Notes: generated by a model not told the origin, from the sequence alone. A stretch of DNA of 33,805 bases from Myxococcales bacterium (GCA_020201435.1 JAIVGS010000030.1:1-33805), one strand, 5' to 3'; counted from the stretch's first letter, positions 1 to 6,776 are shown. Numbers and translations are program-made.

Positions 1-447
1 TACTGTCCGCTGCGCTGCGGCCTTGAGCTCGGCCGGATTGGCGCGGCCGAGGAAGCTGCGGACGAGCTTGCCCGAGGCGTCGTAGACGAACGTCGATGGA
101 AGCGTTCCGTCCCATTTCGGCTCGCCCACGGCCTTCGCCACCGGGTCCGGGTCCGGCGCATCGAGGAGCAGCGACCGCAGCGACGTCAGCTTGTACCGCT
201 TCAGCATTTCTTCAGCTTTTTGAATATCTTCCGGTCGATCGATGGTGACCAGCACGACCTCCGCCGGCCCCTTCAGGTCGAGCAGCACCTGCCGGATGTG
301 GGGGAATTCCACGCGACATGCCCCACACCAGCTGGCGAAGAAATGAAGGACCAGCGGCTTGCCGTGGCCGAGCTCGGCGACGAGACCGGGTGCATCGGCC
401 AGCGGCCGTACCGGCATCAACAGCAGCGCTGCGAGGAGGGCGCTCAT
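1..447 (-). CDS. TlpA-like thioredoxin-fold protein (C-terminus cut by window edge)
   Basis: My reading of the minus strand from the ATG at 447 stays open for 149 codons to the window edge. Residues 1-18 are hydrophobic (MSALLAALLLMPVRPLADA) and look like a signal peptide. The thioredoxin fold follows, with active site WCGAC (Cys41, Cys44) in the context HFFASWCGACRVEFP, which is typical of TlpA/ResA periplasmic thiol-disulfide reductases. Later segments VTIDRPEDI and GTLPSTFVYDASGKLVRSFLG fit the end of that fold, including the cis-Pro region (LPST). The start lies 6 bp after the stop of the upstream gene, so the two are probably co-transcribed. The likely role is reduction of periplasmic disulfides or cytochrome c maturation; the substrate cannot be told. 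Confidence 0.87.
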   Translation of the reverse strand, partial: MSALLAALLLMPVRPLADAPGLVAELGHGKPLVLHFFASWCGACRVEFPHIRQVLLDLKGPAEVVLVTIDRPEDIQKAEEMLKRYKLTSLRSLLLDAPDPDPVAKAVGEPKWDGTLPSTFVYDASGKLVRSFLGRANPAELKAAAQRTV

Positions 448-453
448 GTCATC

Positions 454-1095
454 TCATTCGATCTCGATCAGCTCGAAGCGATCGCGCTTGGGCGACTCGT
501 CGCGCCGGGTCCCGGTGCAGGCGAGGAGCGTCGACCGCCCCTGCCCGCAGTACGTGCAGATCCCTTGCGGCGTGAAATCGTGCTCGCCCGGCTTCAGCAC
601 CCGCGGCGGCGGCGGCGGCGGCGGCGGCAGCCGGACGAGCAGATCCTCGAGCTGCCGCACGACGTGATCCTCGCGCGCCCGGATCTCGTCGCCTCGCGGA
701 TCGGGCCGCCCGTCCAGCGTCGTGAACCCGCGCTCCTCGAAGAACAGCTCGATCAACGCCACCGGCTGCTTCTGCCGCAGCACGACGCCGGTCCGTCCTT
801 TTCCCTCGTCGTGGAGCACGCGATGCCGCGCCGCCGGCGCGAGGCCGAGCTGCCGGAACAGGACCTCCCCGTCCCGCTCGCGGTCCTCCTGTTCCCACTC
901 GGCGGCGAGGATCACGTGCAGCCGATCGCCGAATCGCTCGGCCACCGGCGCAAAAGGCCTGACGTGCGCCTCCTGTGTGTATTTGTCCGACACGACCGCC
1001 AGCAGCGTGGGCTTATCGGTCAGCGCCCGCGCCACCCACTCGTGGAGCTGCCGCCGCGACCTGCGCGCGGCGTACCAGGAGATGACGGTCAGCAC
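454..1095 (-). CDS. Unknown protein with poly-proline linker and C-terminal Cys cluster
   Basis: About 213 aa from a GTG at 1095; a GTG at 1125 in the same frame is also possible. I do not recognise the family. The N-terminal half (LTVISWYAARRSRRQLHEWVA onward) is charged and looks globular. A run of eight prolines, encoded by a (CCG)8 tract, forms a linker. The C-terminal part reads HDFTPQGICTYCGQG and then LLACTG, a possible small metal-binding knuckle with one His and three Cys. The gene lies 6 bp upstream of the TlpA-like gene and probably forms an operon with it. The RimK-like gene starts on the other strand only about 25 bp away. The function is unknown; cytoplasmic location is inferred because no signal peptide is seen. 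Confidence 0.7.
   Translation of the reverse strand: MLTVISWYAARRSRRQLHEWVARALTDKPTLLAVVSDKYTQEAHVRPFAPVAERFGDRLHVILAAEWEQEDRERDGEVLFRQLGLAPAARHRVLHDEGKGRTGVVLRQKQPVALIELFFEERGFTTLDGRPDPRGDEIRAREDHVVRQLEDLLVRLPPPPPPPPRVLKPGEHDFTPQGICTYCGQGRSTLLACTGTRRDESPKRDRFELIEIE
604..627. repeat. Trinucleotide microsatellite, eight CGG units
   Basis: Eight perfect CGG units on the plus strand encode eight consecutive CCG proline codons in the minus-strand gene. Such tracts can change length by slippage in whole codons, and poly-proline runs generally need EF-P for efficient translation. Confidence 0.9.
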
Positions 1096-1110
1096 GTGGC
1101 ACAGGATAAT
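1082..1110 (+). promoter_or_regulatory. Candidate sigma70-type promoter for the RimK-like gene
   Basis: ATGACG (1082-1087), a 17-bp spacer, and GATAAT (1105-1110). Transcription would start near 1117, only about 3 nt before the ATG at 1120, giving an almost leaderless mRNA. The bases before the ATG (GGTCCTCC) are not a Shine-Dalgarno sequence. The promoter lies in and beside the start of the divergent minus-strand gene. Confidence 0.4.
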
Positions 1111-1119
1111 CGGTCCTCC

Positions 1120-2025
1120 ATGCACCTGACCATCCTGTCGCGGAAAGCCGCCATCTATACGACGCGGCGGCTGGCGCAGTCCGCGCGGCTGCGCGGCGCG
1201 AGAGTGCGGGTGCTGGATCCGGTGCAGGTCGAGATGCACCTCGGCGACGACGCGCCGGGACTCTATTACCAGCGCCGCAAGCTGGTCCGCACCGACGTCG
1301 TGATCCCGCGGGTCGCGCCCTCGGTCCAGGCGTACGGGCTCGCGGTCGTCAACCACTTCGCGATGCTGGGCGTGCCGACGCTGAACGACGCCAACGGCAT
1401 CGCCGTGAGCCGCAACAAGATGCGCGCGCTGCAGCTCCTCGCCGCGCACGGCGTGCCGGTGCCTCCGACGGTGATGGCGGCGAGCGCGGGAGATCTTCGC
1501 GAGCTGGTCGACCTGGTCGGCGGCGTACCGGTCCTGATCAAGCTGCTCACGCCCAGCGAAAAGCCGGGTGTGATGGTGTGCGAGACGCTGCAGTCGATGG
1601 AGGCCGCGCTCGAGGCGGTCCTCTCGATGGGCCACAACCTGCTCGTCCAGCGCTACGTGCGCCGCAAGCGGGAGCGCGACCTGCGGGCGCTGGTCGTCGG
1701 CGACGAGGTGATCGCCTGGGTCGAGCGCCGTCCGCGCCCGGGTCGCCTGCTCCATACGCTGGCGCGCGGCGCGAAGCTGAAAGCGGTCCGGGTGCCGGCA
1801 GCGCTCGACGCCCTCGCGGTCAAGGCCGCGCGGGTCGTCGGTCTCGACGTGGCGGCCGTCGATCTGCTCGAGGCCGGCACCGCGCCGATGGTGTTCGACG
1901 TCAATTCGAGCCCTGGTCTCAAAGGGTTGGAAGCGGCGACCGGCAAGGACCTGGCGCTGCCGATCATCGGGCGGGCGGAGGAGCTCGTTCGTCTCGCGAC
2001 CGGGGGCCGCAAGGCAAAGCCATGA
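1120..2025 (+). CDS. RimK-like ATP-grasp ligase
   Basis: A 301-aa protein similar along its length to RimK, which ligates glutamate to ribosomal protein S6 (or makes related alpha-glutamyl bonds). The N-terminal pre-ATP-grasp domain reads MHLTILSRKAAIYTTRRL and continues to DVVIPRVAPSVQAYG and LNDANGIAVSRNKMRALQLLA. The C-terminal metal-binding strand FDVNSSPGLKGLE, near residue 265, is conserved. Two RimK core segments differ: the loop usually TQGIGV is SEKPGV, and the usual N-L-H-R-G-G motif reads LHTLARGA. Substrate choice, or activity itself, may therefore differ. The ATG at 1120 is chosen because RimK homology begins there; upstream codons in this frame are antisense to the minus-strand genes. 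A true RimK is possible but not shown. Confidence 0.83.
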   Translation: MHLTILSRKAAIYTTRRLAQSARLRGARVRVLDPVQVEMHLGDDAPGLYYQRRKLVRTDVVIPRVAPSVQAYGLAVVNHFAMLGVPTLNDANGIAVSRNKMRALQLLAAHGVPVPPTVMAASAGDLRELVDLVGGVPVLIKLLTPSEKPGVMVCETLQSMEAALEAVLSMGHNLLVQRYVRRKRERDLRALVVGDEVIAWVERRPRPGRLLHTLARGAKLKAVRVPAALDALAVKAARVVGLDVAAVDLLEAGTAPMVFDVNSSPGLKGLEAATGKDLALPIIGRAEELVRLATGGRKAKP

Positions 2026-2087
2026 GGTGCTGATCGCAACCTGACGAAGCAGTCCCAAGGCCGATCGACCGTTATATTTGGACGACC

Positions 2088-2471
2088 ATGCTCACCCTCC
2101 TCCTCGCGCTGCTGGTCGGTTCGCCTGATGTTTCGAATACTTACCGGATCGAGACGCCGAAGGTCGTGAAGGTGAAGAAGGGCGAGACGGCGTCCGCGAA
2201 GGTCGAGGTCGTGCCGCGGTCGGACGCGCACGTCTCGCCGGATGCGCCGATCTCGCTGACGGTCAGCGCGGGTCCGGCGGTCTCGCTGGCGAAGACGAAG
2301 CTCGGGCGGGCCGAAGCGCGCGAGACCAAGGCTCACGGGGTCGAGTTCGACGTGCCGTTCACGGCGTCGGCGCGCGACGAGGTGAAAGGAACGCTCAGCT
2401 TCTTCATCTGCACCGAGAAGCTCTGCGAGAAGCAGAAGCGCGAGATCGCGCTGGCGGTCGAGGTTGAGTAG
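2088..2471 (+). CDS. Small secreted protein, DsbD-alpha-like
   Basis: A 127-aa protein. Residues 1-12 (MLTLLLALLVGS) are a short hydrophobic export signal; the rest is beta-rich with no membrane segment. The end contains LSFFICTEKLCEKQKREI, with two cysteines five residues apart. It resembles the cysteine region of the periplasmic N-terminal domain of DsbD, but this is a weak, motif-level likeness. A TATATT box at 2073-2078 lies 9 nt before the ATG with no Shine-Dalgarno between, so the mRNA may be leaderless. The gene overlaps rlmB by 8 bp, which suggests coupled translation. The function is not established. Confidence 0.72.
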   Translation: MLTLLLALLVGSPDVSNTYRIETPKVVKVKKGETASAKVEVVPRSDAHVSPDAPISLTVSAGPAVSLAKTKLGRAEARETKAHGVEFDVPFTASARDEVKGTLSFFICTEKLCEKQKREIALAVEVE

Positions 2472-3180
2472 GTTCGTCTACGGCGTCAACCCGGTGCTCG
2501 AGGCGCTTCGCGCGCATCCATCAGACGTAGTGCGGGTCCTGGTCGAGAAATCGCGCGGAGCCGACCGCGTCGCTGCGGCGGCTTCCGAGGCCGGCGTCCG
2601 GGTCGAATCGGTTCCGCCAGGGCAGCTCGCGCGCCGGGCGCGGGGCGGCGTGCACCAGGGCGTCGGCGCCGAGCTGGCCGAGTTCAAATACGCCGAGCTC
2701 GAGGATCTGCTCACCGCGACCGGGCCGGCATTTCTGCTCGTCCTCGACGGCGTGACCGATCCGCAGAATCTCGGGGCGCTCGTCCGCAGCGCGCATGCGC
2801 TCGGCGCGGGAGGCGTCGTGCTCCCGAAGGATCGCGCGGCGGGTGTGACGCCGGCCGTGTTCAAGGCGGCAGCGGGCGCCCTCGAGCACTGCCCGATCGC
2901 GCGGGTGACGAACCTCGCGCGGACCATCGATCAGATGAAGGAAGCCGGCGTCTGGACGGTCGCTCTCGCCGCCGACGGAGATAAAGACTTGGAATCGCTG
3001 GATCTTTCCGGCCCGATCGCGCTCGTTCTCGGGAGCGAAGGGTCGGGGGTGCGACCGCTGGTGCGAAAGACCTGCGATCACGTCGCGCGCATCTGGATGT
3101 CGGGCAAGGTCGGATCGCTCAACGTCGCCGCCGCCGGCGCGATCGCGCTTTACGAAGTCGCTCGCCAACGAAAAGAATGA
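2464..3180 (+). CDS. rlmB: 23S rRNA 2'-O-methyltransferase RlmB (SpoU/TrmH family)
   Basis: A 238-aa SPOUT methyltransferase. RlmB methylates the 2'-O of G2251 in the 23S rRNA P-loop using S-adenosylmethionine. The N-terminal substrate-binding domain (FVYGVNPVLEALRAHP) is followed by the three SPOUT motifs: LDGVTDPQNLGALVRSA (about residues 93-110), LVLGSEGSGVRPLV (about 187-200) and GSLNVAAAGAIALYE (about 217-231), which form the trefoil-knot SAM site. The start is a TTG at 2464 that overlaps the end of the preceding gene; it is placed by the family N-terminus. The assignment to RlmB over other TrmH-family members rests on length and the N-terminal domain. Confidence 0.95.
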   Translation: MSRFVYGVNPVLEALRAHPSDVVRVLVEKSRGADRVAAAASEAGVRVESVPPGQLARRARGGVHQGVGAELAEFKYAELEDLLTATGPAFLLVLDGVTDPQNLGALVRSAHALGAGGVVLPKDRAAGVTPAVFKAAAGALEHCPIARVTNLARTIDQMKEAGVWTVALAADGDKDLESLDLSGPIALVLGSEGSGVRPLVRKTCDHVARIWMSGKVGSLNVAAAGAIALYEVARQRKE

Positions 3181-3199
3181 TTTTCTCGGGACCGGGCCG

Positions 3200-3225
3200 T
3201 GACCGACGCGATGCGTCATCGGTCA
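3200..3225. other. Hairpin between rlmB and the next gene
   Basis: TGACCG pairs with CGGTCA, with an inner ACGC/GCGT stem, a GAT loop and a 3-nt bulge. There is no T-tract on the plus strand, so it is not a classical terminator. It lies 8 nt before the ATG at 3233 and could affect stability or translation. Confidence 0.45.
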
Positions 3226-3232
3226 GGCGGAC

Positions 3233-3718
3233 ATGAAGCGACTGCTGGTTGCGATCTTCCTTTGTTCCGCCGGCGTCAGCGCCGAGGATACGCTCAGCGG
3301 CCACGTCGGGCTGTTCGGAATCGGCGCGCTCGCCGGCAACGGCGCGGGCTTCCAGATCACCCCGATCGAGGTCGAGTTCGAAAAAGGCGAGTGGATGTTC
3401 GGCGGCGGAGGCGTCGTCGGCGCGATCGGCAACGGCGTCCTGATCGGCTCGATCGGGCTGCGCGGCGACCGCTTCCTGCACGACGGCTGGTACGGCGGTG
3501 CACGCGCGGGCTGGCTGATCGCGGAGGATACCGAGAGCTACGGCGGGCAGGGCGCATTCATCGGCGCACAGGCGGGTTACCTGTTTGGCCGCACCGCGAC
3601 CTGGGGGCGCGTCGGCATCGAAGTGCAGGGCGCGCTGCCGCTATTCAAGCCGCGCGCCGACAAGCCCGGCAGCGTCGTCTTTCCACTCGGCGGCCTGGCG
3701 GTGCGCTTCCTCCTCTGA
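3233..3718 (+). CDS. Secreted beta-barrel-like protein, unknown function
   Basis: A 161-aa protein. Residues 1-17 (MKRLLVAIFLCSAGVSA) are a clear signal peptide with an Ala-x-Ala-type cleavage site. The mature part is rich in Gly and alternating hydrophobic residues, and ends in a hydrophobic strand (GGLAVRFLL). That pattern fits a small outer-membrane barrel or a secreted beta protein. I recognise no family. The start is chosen for the signal peptide. The gene is 52 bp after rlmB and 18 bp before amrB on the same strand, so co-transcription is possible. Confidence 0.75.
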   Translation: MKRLLVAIFLCSAGVSAEDTLSGHVGLFGIGALAGNGAGFQITPIEVEFEKGEWMFGGGGVVGAIGNGVLIGSIGLRGDRFLHDGWYGGARAGWLIAEDTESYGGQGAFIGAQAGYLFGRTATWGRVGIEVQGALPLFKPRADKPGSVVFPLGGLAVRFLL

Positions 3719-3736
3719 GCGCGTTATCCTCCAGCC

Positions 3737-4471
3737 ATGCAGCGCGCGCGGCCGCCGGCAGTCGCGGGAACCTTTTATCCCGGCGATCCTGCCGACCTTC
3801 GGGAGGAAGTCTCGCGGCTTCTTGCCGCCGCAAAGCCGGGCCGCGCGCCGAAAGCGCTGATCGCGCCACACGCCGGCTACATCTATTCCGGGCCGATCGC
3901 CGCCTCCGCGTTCCGGCGGGCGCCGAAGGTCGACCGCGTCGTGCTGCTCGGCCCGTCGCACTACGCGTGGCTCGACGGGGTCGCGCTGCCCGAGGCGCAG
4001 GCGTTCGCGACGCCGCTCGGGGAAGTGCCGATCGACGCGCCCGCCGACCTGCCGCGCAACCGCGCCGCGCACGAGCGGGAGCACTCGCTCGAGGTCGAAG
4101 TGCCGTTCCTGCAGGTCGCGATCGGACCCGGGTTCCGCCTGGTGCCACTCGCGGTCGGCTCCGGCGGCGCGGACGTCCTGGACCGGCTGTGGGGCGGTCC
4201 CGAAACGCTGATCGTCGTCAGCTCGGACCTCTCGCACTATCTATCGTACGCGGCGGCAAAGCGGGCCGACGCCGCGACGGCGGAAGAGATCGTCGCCCTG
4301 AGAGCGGTCGAATCGGATTCGGCATGCGGCGCCGCGCCGGTCAACGCCTTGCTCGCGGTCGCCCGCAAGCGCAAGCTGACCGCCGAGTTGCTCGACCTGC
4401 GCAATTCCGGCGATACCGCCGGAGACAAATCACGCGTCGTCGGATACGGCGCTTTCGCTTTCTACGAATGA
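3737..4471 (+). CDS. amrB: AmmeMemoRadiSam system protein B (MEMO1 family)
   Basis: A 244-aa protein of the MEMO1 family, related to extradiol dioxygenases. Visible family motifs are PAVAGTFYPGDP at the N-terminus, APHAGYIYSGPIAASAF (about 43-59), VVLLGPSHYAWLDGVALP, HSLEVEVPFLQ and SSDLSHYLSY; their His and Asp residues correspond to the metal-site region. AmrB co-occurs with a radical SAM partner (AmrS) and usually an AMMECR1-domain protein (AmrA). The biochemical role of the set is not settled. The gene overlaps amrS by 4 bp (ATGA), so the two are translated together. TATCCT lies 6 nt before the ATG and no Shine-Dalgarno is visible, so the mRNA may be leaderless. Confidence 0.94.
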   Translation: MQRARPPAVAGTFYPGDPADLREEVSRLLAAAKPGRAPKALIAPHAGYIYSGPIAASAFRRAPKVDRVVLLGPSHYAWLDGVALPEAQAFATPLGEVPIDAPADLPRNRAAHEREHSLEVEVPFLQVAIGPGFRLVPLAVGSGGADVLDRLWGGPETLIVVSSDLSHYLSYAAAKRADAATAEEIVALRAVESDSACGAAPVNALLAVARKRKLTAELLDLRNSGDTAGDKSRVVGYGAFAFYE

Positions 4472-5538
4472 CGCATCCCGGCCGCTACTGGCACGCTCTC
4501 GACGACGGACGCATCCAGTGCGACGTCTGCCCGCGCTACTGCGCGCTCCACGAGGGGCAGCGCGGGTTCTGCTTCGTGCGCGCGAGAGAGAACGATCAAA
4601 TCGTCCTGACGACGTACGGCCGGTCGAGCGGGTTCTGCGTCGATCCGATCGAGAAGAAGCCGCTCAACCATTTCCTGCCGGGGACGTCGGTCCTCAGCTT
4701 CGGCACCGCCGGCTGCAATCTCGGCTGCCGGTTCTGCCAGAACTGGGACATGTCGAAGTCGCGCGAGATGGACACCCTGGCCGACGCCGCCGGCCCCGAC
4801 AGGATCGCGGCGGAAGCCGAACGGCTCGGCTGCCGCAGCGTCGCCTTCACGTACAACGACCCGGTCATCTTCCTCGAGTACGCGGTCGACGTCGCCGACG
4901 CCTGCCGCGCGCGAGGCATCAAGACGGTGGCGGTCACCGCCGGCTACATCTGCGACGAGCCGCGGCGCGAGATGTACCGGCACATGGACGCGGCGAACGT
5001 CGATCTGAAGGGCTTCACCGAGGACTTCTACCGGAAGATCTGCTTCGGCCACCTCCAGCCGGTGCTGGATACCCTCGTGTACTTGAAGAACACCGGGGTG
5101 TGGTTCGAGATCACCACGCTGCTGATCCCGGGTGAAAACGACTCGGACGCCGAGATCGACGCGATGACGCGCTGGATCCGCGCCAACCTGGGCCCCGACC
5201 GCCCGCTGCACTTCACGGCATTCCACCCTGATTTCAAGATGTTGGACAAGCCGCCCACGCCGCCTTCGACGCTGACGCGGGCGCGGGAGATCGGCCTGGG
5301 CAACGGCCTCCACTACATCTATACCGGCAACGTCCACGACGAATCGGGCGGCACGACGTACTGCCCGACGTGCGGCGAGCCCTTGATCGGCCGCGACTGG
5401 TATCGACTTACGAAGTGGTCGATCACGAGCGGCGGCTGCCGCAAATGCGGGACGAAAATCCCCGGTGTGTTCGAGTCGCACCCGGGCTCGTGGGGCCCCC
5501 GCCGGCTCCCGGTCCGGATGCGCCCGCCGTCGGCTTGA
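4468..5538 (+). CDS. amrS: AmmeMemoRadiSam system radical SAM enzyme
   Basis: A 356-aa radical SAM protein related to pyruvate formate-lyase activating enzymes. The 4Fe-4S motif is CNLGCRFC (Cys83, Cys87, Cys90; CxxxCxxC). An N-terminal Cys group (Cys18, Cys21, Cys25, Cys35) and a C-terminal ribbon (YCPTCGEPL, then CRKCGTKIPGVF) suggest further metal sites. The ATG at 4468 overlaps the amrB stop. No amrA (AMMECR1) gene is in the window, and the next features are tRNAs. The final TGA stop lies inside the -35 box of the tRNA-operon promoter. Family assignment is firm; the reaction is unknown. Confidence 0.95.
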   Translation: MTHPGRYWHALDDGRIQCDVCPRYCALHEGQRGFCFVRARENDQIVLTTYGRSSGFCVDPIEKKPLNHFLPGTSVLSFGTAGCNLGCRFCQNWDMSKSREMDTLADAAGPDRIAAEAERLGCRSVAFTYNDPVIFLEYAVDVADACRARGIKTVAVTAGYICDEPRREMYRHMDAANVDLKGFTEDFYRKICFGHLQPVLDTLVYLKNTGVWFEITTLLIPGENDSDAEIDAMTRWIRANLGPDRPLHFTAFHPDFKMLDKPPTPPSTLTRAREIGLGNGLHYIYTGNVHDESGGTTYCPTCGEPLIGRDWYRLTKWSITSGGCRKCGTKIPGVFESHPGSWGPRRLPVRMRPPSA

Positions 5539-5563
5539 CAAGTCGCGGCAGATGCCCTAGAAC
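5535..5563 (+). promoter_or_regulatory. Promoter of the tRNA / secE-nusG / rpl-rpoBC unit
   Basis: Perfect -35 TTGACA (5535-5540), a 17-bp spacer, and -10 TAGAAC (5558-5563). The bases after the -10 (GCTGCC) are GC-rich, a discriminator type associated in E. coli with stringent control of stable RNA genes. The -35 box contains the TGA stop of amrS. A CCTCCC/GGGAGG hairpin (5568-5586) lies at about the transcript start. Confidence 0.82.
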
Positions 5564-5628
5564 GCTGCCTCCCTGCGGCGGGGAGGTGTCGGTTCACGCT
5601 CGAGAAATCAACGAAATCAAGAGGTTAG

Positions 5629-5704
5629 GCTGGCGTAGCTCAGCCGGCAGAGCAACGGTTTTGTAAACCGTAGGTCGTGGGTTCGATCCCCACCGCCAGC
5701 TCCA
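5629..5704 (+). tRNA. tRNA-Thr (anticodon TGT)
   Basis: 76 nt with encoded CCA. Acceptor GCTGGCG pairs with CGCCAGC, the D-stem is GCTC/GAGC, and the anticodon stem ACGGT/ACCGT encloses TTTGTAA with anticodon TGT. The T-arm contains GTTCGATC. It reads ACA and wobble codons and is the first gene after the promoter. Confidence 0.97.
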
Positions 5705-5731
5705 CCGGCCGGGCCCGGGTTCGGCCGCCGC

Positions 5732-5770
5732 AGTTGGGGGGTCCAGGGGGGAGCGAGTTCCACCCTGGTG
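5732..5770 (+). repeat. Dispersed palindromic repeat, family 1, copy 1
   Basis: 39 bp that match 8554-8592 at all but two positions. It folds as CCAGGG/CCCTGG, then a G-A mismatch, then GGAG paired with TTCC (one G-U) around a CGAG tetraloop. It lies between tRNA-Thr and tRNA-Tyr. The inner C-to-T difference from copy 2 keeps pairing through a wobble pair. Confidence 0.85.
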
Positions 5771-5833
5771 TGATCAGAAAGCTTCGCATCACGGAGGCGA
5801 GGGTTCGGCGGTTGGAGTGACCGAGCAGACTAC

Positions 5834-5919
5834 GGAGGGATGCCCGAGCGGCCAAAGGGAGCAGACTGTAAATCTGCCGGCTCACGCCTTCGAAGGTTCG
5901 AATCCTTCTCCCTCCACCA
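5834..5919 (+). tRNA. tRNA-Tyr (anticodon GTA)
   Basis: 86 nt with encoded CCA and the long variable arm of bacterial tRNA-Tyr. Acceptor GGAGGGA pairs with TCCCTCC. Anticodon stem GCAGA/TCTGC encloses CTGTAAA, anticodon GTA. The T-arm contains GGTTCGAATCC. Confidence 0.97.
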
Positions 5920-5930
5920 TAAGGAACCGC

Positions 5931-6006
5931 GCGGGAATAGCTCAGCTGGTAGAGCGTCAGCCTTCCAAGCTGAATGTCACGGGTTCGAATCCCGTTTCCC
6001 GCTCCA
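5931..6006 (+). tRNA. tRNA-Gly (anticodon TCC)
   Basis: 76 nt with encoded CCA. Acceptor GCGGGAA pairs with TTCCCGC. Anticodon stem TCAGC/GCTGA encloses CTTCCAA, anticodon TCC. The T-arm is CGGGTTCGAATCCCG. It lies 11 bp after tRNA-Tyr. Confidence 0.97.
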
Positions 6007-6033
6007 AGAGCTCGAACGCAGTGAAAACGAAAG

Positions 6034-6109
6034 GCCCACATAGCTCAGTCGGCAGAGCACTTCCTTGGTAAGGAAGAGGTCACCAGTTCGATTCTGGTTG
6101 TGGGCTCCA
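6034..6109 (+). tRNA. tRNA-Thr (anticodon GGT)
   Basis: 76 nt with encoded CCA. Acceptor GCCCACA pairs with TGTGGGC. Anticodon stem CTTCC/GGAAG encloses TTGGTAA, anticodon GGT, for ACC/ACU. In many bacteria this tRNA directly precedes a tuf gene; here rpmG follows instead. Confidence 0.97.
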
Positions 6110-6122
6110 AGAGGAGCAGCAA

Positions 6123-6275
6123 ATGAACCGCACGATCATCACGCTCGAGTGCCCGGTGTGCAAGAACCGGAATTACACGACGACGAAGAACAAGCGGACG
6201 ATGACCGACAAGCTCGTCCTCCCGAAGTTCTGCCCGACGTGCCGCAAGCACACCGAACACAAGGAGACGAAGTAG
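6123..6275 (+). CDS. rpmG: 50S ribosomal protein L33
   Basis: A 50-aa zinc-ribbon ribosomal protein of the large subunit. It contains [10 protein letters not shown] and FCPTCRKH, two Cys-x2-Cys pairs, so this is the zinc-binding (C+) form. NYTTTKNKR is the usual L33 core. A GAGGAG Shine-Dalgarno lies about 7 nt before the ATG. It is embedded in the tRNA cluster between tRNA-Thr(GGT) and tRNA-Trp, the normal rpmG-trnW-secE-nusG order of many proteobacteria. No zinc-free paralogue is in the window. Confidence 0.97.
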   Translation: MNRTIITLECPVCKNRNYTTTKNKRTMTDKLVLPKFCPTCRKHTEHKETK

Positions 6276-6288
6276 GCCGACAGGCCTT

Positions 6289-6364
6289 AGGCCAGTAGCT
6301 CCAATGGTAGAGCGGCGGTCTCCAAAACCGCATGTTCCAGGTTCGAGTCCTGGCTGGCCTGCCA
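6289..6364 (+). tRNA. tRNA-Trp (anticodon CCA)
   Basis: 76 nt with encoded CCA end. Acceptor AGGCCAG pairs with CTGGCCT, discriminator G. Anticodon stem GCGGT/ACCGC encloses CTCCAAA, anticodon CCA. It lies between rpmG and secE, a widely conserved position. Confidence 0.97.
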
Positions 6365-6383
6365 ATCGCTACGCGGAAAGACA

Positions 6384-6776
6384 ATGACGAATACCCGTCT
6401 CGTCGCCATCGGTTACGTCCTCCTCGCCCTCGCGGCCGGGCTGTTCCTCGAGCACGTCCTGTTCCTGGCCTTCGGCGCGTTCGGCGCGACGCAGCCGCTC
6501 ACCCGCGAGCTCGCCGGCGCCTGGACGTGGTGCACGTTCATCGGCCTCGGCCTCGCCGCCGCCGCCGCGCTGTGGCTCTGGCTGACGCCGAAGACGCACG
6601 ACGTCTCGCTCGAGATCGCCGCGGAGCTGCGCAAGGTCTCGTGGCCGAGCTTCCCTGAAACGCGCGCCGCCACCATCGCCGTCATCGTCGCCAGCGTCAT
6701 CGCCGCGGTCCTGCTCGGGCTCTTCGACGTGCTCTGGCAGTTCGTCACCGACAAAATCCAGAACCCGACCCTGTGA
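6384..6776 (+). CDS. secE: Preprotein translocase subunit SecE
   Basis: A 130-aa inner-membrane subunit that stabilises SecY in the SecYEG channel. It has three predicted membrane segments (about residues 5-27, 46-68 and 95-119), the long E. coli-like form rather than the short single-helix form. The conserved amphipathic segment ELRKVSWPSFPETRAAT (about 81-97) precedes the last helix and marks the family. The gene overlaps nusG at GTGA, so the two are translationally coupled. Confidence 0.96.
   Translation: MTNTRLVAIGYVLLALAAGLFLEHVLFLAFGAFGATQPLTRELAGAWTWCTFIGLGLAAAAALWLWLTPKTHDVSLEIAAELRKVSWPSFPETRAATIAVIVASVIAAVLLGLFDVLWQFVTDKIQNPTL

Noticed and set aside
220-1119. Upstream extension of the RimK-like frame
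   Set aside because: It is antisense to the TlpA-like and Cys-cluster genes and has no RimK-like sequence before residue 1 at 1120.
3199-4467. Long upstream extension of the amrS frame
   Set aside because: It overlaps two real genes in another frame and is Arg-rich without homology; amrS begins at the ATG at 4468.
5640-6365. Minus-strand frames across the tRNA cluster (with peptides such as GNGIRTRDIQ and GLEPGTCGF)
   Set aside because: These are antisense translations of tRNA genes, a well-known kind of false protein prediction.
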